From contig DFDG01000165.1 of NCBI GenBank assembly GCA_002367815.1, positions 13,421 to 22,612 on the forward strand: a stretch of DNA of 9,192 nt. The letters are read 5' to 3'. The notes beneath the pieces are model-generated. The model did no database searches. It worked only from the letters and a program-made list of their open reading frames with translations, and was not told where the DNA came from. The DNA is from Opitutaceae bacterium UBA3033 (GTDB lineage: Bacteria; Verrucomicrobiota; Verrucomicrobiia; Opitutales; Opitutaceae). This document shows positions 7,071-9,192 of this stretch, piece by piece; position 1 is the first letter of the stretch, and each line of letters begins with the position of its first letter. The translations under genes were made by a program, and so were the position numbers.

Positions 7071-8147
7071 ATGGCCGCCATTGATTCCCTCCTCACCGCC
7101 ATGCTTGATAAAGGCGGTTCCGATCTTCATCTCACCGTTGGTTTGCCGCCAAAAATCCGGACCTCCGGTGCCCTGGTGCCTCTGACTGATGAGCTGGTTG
7201 ACAGCAAAACCATGGAGTCGCTGCTCAAGGAGATCTGTCCCGAACGCCGTTGGAACGAGTTTTTGGAAACCAAGGATCTCGACCTCGCCCACGAGATTCC
7301 CGGCGTGGCCCGTTTCCGGGCCAATTACCTCTACAACCACTGGGGGCAGGCAGCGGTCCTTCGACAAATTCCGGCCAAGATTCTTTCCCTCAGTCAGCTC
7401 AATCTGCCCGAATCCCTCAAAAAGCTCTGTCACCTCAACGAGGGTTTGGTGGTCGTAACCGGACCGACAGGTAGTGGCAAGTCGACCACGCTCGCGGCGA
7501 TGATCGACTACATCAACGAGAACCTCTGCAAACACATCATCACCATTGAGGATCCGATCGAGTTCGTGCATCCGGTCAAAAAATCCGTGATCGTCCATCG
7601 CGAAGTCGGTGAGCACACCGAGTCTTTCTCCGCCGCCCTCAAAGGCGCCATGCGTCACGACCCCGACATCCTGCTGCTCGGTGAAATGCGGGAAATGGAA
7701 ACCATCAAGCTGGCTCTGGGTTGCGCCTCCATGGGCATGTTGGTTTTCGGCACGCTGCACACCAACAACGCACCCAAGACCGTCGACCGCATTATCAATA
7801 CCTTTCCCGCGGATGAGCAAAACCAAGTGCGCGTGATGCTCGCCAGTTGTCTGGCCGGGGTCGTCGCCCAGTTGCTCTGCAAAAAGGAACCCAAAGGACG
7901 CTGTGCGGTGCACGAAATCCTACTCACCCACGAAGCCCTGCCCAACGTCATCCGCAGTGGTCAGATCGCCAATATCCGGGCCATCATCGAGAGCGGTTTG
8001 AACGACGGCATGATCACCATGGACAACAGCCTGATGAATGCGGTCAAAGGGGGGATAATTTCCGCCAAAGAAGCTTACATGAAGTCGTCCAACAAGGCCA
8101 TGTTTGCCCCGCTGCTCAAACCAGGCGACCTCGAAGGCGAGCATTGA
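7071..8147 (+). CDS. pilT: PilT-family type IV pilus retraction ATPase
   Basis: An intact 358-residue cytoplasmic motor ATPase, the normal PilT length, that would power pilus disassembly, twitching motility and pilus-linked DNA uptake. The N-terminal domain has GGSDLHLT (15-22) and ARFRANYL. The motor core has Walker A GPTGSGKSTT (from 131), Asp box IITIEDPIEF (E160), Walker B DPDILLLGEMRE (E205) and His box FGTLHTNN (H230). It resembles but is clearly diverged from the upstream copy, so the pair is old, like the PilT-PilU pairs of other bacteria. It starts 2 nt after the upstream stop, with no strong ribosome site, which suggests coupled translation. PilU is the alternative name. No pilin or assembly genes are in view. 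Confidence 0.9.
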   Translation: MAAIDSLLTAMLDKGGSDLHLTVGLPPKIRTSGALVPLTDELVDSKTMESLLKEICPERRWNEFLETKDLDLAHEIPGVARFRANYLYNHWGQAAVLRQIPAKILSLSQLNLPESLKKLCHLNEGLVVVTGPTGSGKSTTLAAMIDYINENLCKHIITIEDPIEFVHPVKKSVIVHREVGEHTESFSAALKGAMRHDPDILLLGEMREMETIKLALGCASMGMLVFGTLHTNNAPKTVDRIINTFPADEQNQVRVMLASCLAGVVAQLLCKKEPKGRCAVHEILLTHEALPNVIRSGQIANIRAIIESGLNDGMITMDNSLMNAVKGGIISAKEAYMKSSNKAMFAPLLKPGDLEGEH

Positions 8148-8149
8148 TG

Positions 8150-8290
8150 GCGTGCACATCACCAGATACTCGGACTGATTGAAGGTAGCATACGCGGAAT
8201 CGTTGGGCTGATACTGGGCGTAATACAACTGGTTCCGCAATAAGCGCGGCAGTCCATTACCCCACTGTAACCACAGATCACTCGGGATGG
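8150..8290 (-). pseudogene. Possible gene remnant, unknown function
   Basis: One minus-strand frame here reads like protein: SDLWLQWGNGLPRLLRNQL followed by YYAQYQPNDSAYATFNQSEY and LVMC. Aromatic residues and sensible codon endings support a former gene. It has no start of its own; upstream the frame enters repeat sequence, and downstream it runs into the antisense of pilT. It may be a fragment left by insertion or deletion. I do not recognise the family. Confidence 0.28.
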
Positions 8291-8340
8291 GCCAGCCTTC
8301 GCACCAGCTTCGGCTCGGCAAGCATTGATGAAATGAGGTT

Positions 8341-8600
8341 GGCCGCAAAGAGGCACAGAAAGCACAAAAATAAGCCCGGTCTAACCAGATCCAGGATCCA
8401 AAGAATCCGACCGCGTTTGAAGATATCAATGCGCCTTAGGCGCAAGGTGCATGTCCATCGGCAGGACAAATACCTTTGTGCCTTTTTGCGGCTAAACCCA
8501 AACAGACGCGTTGAAGCCAATGTGCTCCACCCATCCGTAACTATCCGCGTGATCCGCGGCCAAGAAATCATGAGGGGAAATTAGCGTTCATTAGCGGTTC
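8341..8600. repeat. Cluster of degenerate dispersed repeats
   Basis: Three kinds of repeat-like sequence sit side by side in a gene-free stretch. First, GGCCGCAAAGAGGCACAG (from 8341) and an inverted relative CCTTTGTGCCTTTTTGCGGC (ending about 8492) flank some 110 bp, within which lies the palindrome TGCGCC-TTA-GGCGCA (8430-8444). Second, ATCCGCGTGATCCGCGG (about 8538-8560). Third, TTAGCGTTCATTAGCGG (about 8581-8597). These resemble low-complexity intergenic repeats that I remember from Verrucomicrobia and Planctomycetes genomes. Apparent ORFs across them are rich in the SLR/CAF-type peptides such repeats produce and are not genes. Confidence 0.5.
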
Positions 8601-8643
8601 AAACAAAAAGGCATCACGCCGCGTGTGACCGCAGCGTGACGCC
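8601..8643 (-). terminator. Rho-independent terminator of katG
   Basis: Read on the minus strand, GGCGTCACGC (plus 8634-8643) pairs with GCGTGATGCC (plus 8610-8619) through 10 bp with one G-U pair, with a 14-nt loop. It is followed directly by TTTTTGTTT. It lies about 28 bp past the katG stop, the expected place for an intrinsic terminator. Confidence 0.85.
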
Positions 8644-8671
8644 GTTCTTGCAGGCAGAGGGTTGTTTCGGG

Positions 8672-9192
8672 TTACGCTACATCGAAGCGGTCCGCACTCA
8701 TCACCTTGTTCCAGACGGCCACGAAGTCCTTGACGAACTTCGCCTGCGTGTCGCTCTGGCCGTAAACCTCGGCAATGGCGCGCAACTGGGAGTTGGAACC
8801 AAACACCATGTCGACGCGGGAACCCGTCCACTTCACGTCGCCGGTGGCACGGTCGCGCAGTTCAAAGGTGGCCTCGGCTTCCGAAGTCGCCTTCACCACG
8901 TTGCGCATGTCGAGCAGGTTGACGAAGAAGTCGTTGGACAGGGTCTCCGGCCGGTCGGTGAAGACACCGAGTTGGGACTTGCCGTGGTTCGCGTTAAGCA
9001 CGCGCAGGCCGCCGATGAGCACGGTCAATTCCGGTGCGGTCAGCGTGAGCAACTGGGCCCGGTCGATCAGCAAACGCTCGGTCGGGAGCGGATGTTGCGA
9101 CTTCTGGTAGTTGCGGAAACCGTCAGCGATCGGTTCGAGCACGGCAAAGGATTCCGTGTCCGTCTGCGCTTGCGAAGCATCGGTGCGACCCG
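8672..9192 (-). CDS. katG: Catalase-peroxidase KatG, C-terminal part
   Basis: The last 172 codons of a bifunctional haem catalase-peroxidase, which removes hydrogen peroxide; the gene continues past the window edge. The reading matches the KatG C-terminal domain closely: GRTDASQAQTDTESF, LEPIADGFRNY, AQLLTLTAPELTVLIGGLRVL, GVFTDRPETLSNDFFVNLLD, RVDMVFGSNSQLRAIAEVY and KFVKDFVAVWNKVM, ending DRFDVA. The C-terminal domain lacks haem but supports the active-site shape in known enzymes. The catalytic N-terminal domain and the Met-Tyr-Trp adduct lie outside the window and cannot be checked. The gene points away from the window edge toward pilT, converging with it, and has its own strong terminator. 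Confidence 0.95.
   Translation of the reverse strand, partial: GRTDASQAQTDTESFAVLEPIADGFRNYQKSQHPLPTERLLIDRAQLLTLTAPELTVLIGGLRVLNANHGKSQLGVFTDRPETLSNDFFVNLLDMRNVVKATSEAEATFELRDRATGDVKWTGSRVDMVFGSNSQLRAIAEVYGQSDTQAKFVKDFVAVWNKVMSADRFDVA

Noticed and set aside
6984..7913. 309-codon minus-strand ORF opposite pilT
   Set aside because: It is the antisense shadow of two convincing ATPase genes; the product is His/Gly-rich and matches no family I know.
7071..8147. pilT pair as a recent tandem duplication
   Set aside because: The two ATPases differ widely outside the catalytic motifs and in N-terminal architecture, so they are old paralogues.
7920..8429. 169-codon minus-strand ORF across the pilT end
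   Set aside because: Its first part is repeat-derived and its last part is antisense to pilT; only the middle (8150-8290) looks like former coding sequence.
8341..8600. CRISPR array
   Set aside because: Motifs are degenerate, of several kinds and not evenly spaced; no cas gene is present.

Overview
The window is ordinary chromosomal sequence from a Gram-negative-type bacterium with moderately high GC. The gene content (type IV pilus ATPase pair, EttA, Hsp33, exported MsrA, KatG, PnuC) and the many degenerate dispersed repeats between genes suggest a member of the Verrucomicrobiota, perhaps Opitutia. That placement is an inference from gene style and remembered repeat types; no rRNA or other taxonomic marker is present.

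Layout. 1-735 (+) is the 3' part of a malic enzyme gene, broken near its end by a net deletion of about 16 nt. 736-925 is a convergent intergenic stretch with REP-like hairpins. 926-5352 (-) holds five co-directional genes, transcribed in the order ettA, msrA, hslO (Hsp33), pnuC and a NadR-type ribosylnicotinamide kinase. The last three are packed tightly: hslO/pnuC share an ATGA overlap and pnuC/kinase overlap by 8 nt. A 79-bp palindromic element separates ettA from msrA. 5353-5562 is a divergent intergenic region with a short coding-like stretch. 5563-8147 (+) is a tandem pair of PilT/PilU-type pilus motor ATPases; the first is cut by an in-frame TAA at 6223-6225 and lacks a convincing start, the second is intact. 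8148-8671 is noncoding: a possible gene remnant, a cluster of degenerate dispersed repeats and the katG terminator. 8672-9192 (-) is the C-terminal end of catalase-peroxidase katG, running off the window.

How the genes fit together. The minus-strand cluster joins oxidative-damage functions (methionine sulfoxide repair, redox-activated chaperone) to pyridine nucleotide salvage (nicotinamide riboside uptake and phosphorylation), behind a ribosome-associated energy sensor. The plus-strand pair serves type IV pilus retraction and twitching motility.

I found no phage, CRISPR array, toxin-antitoxin pair, rRNA, tRNA or clear new system. The items most worth a second look are the two or three gene lesions (real decay or assembly errors), the inverted-arm palindromic elements that share a TTGTAG end, and an MsrA signal peptide that appears to be encoded by a dispersed repeat.
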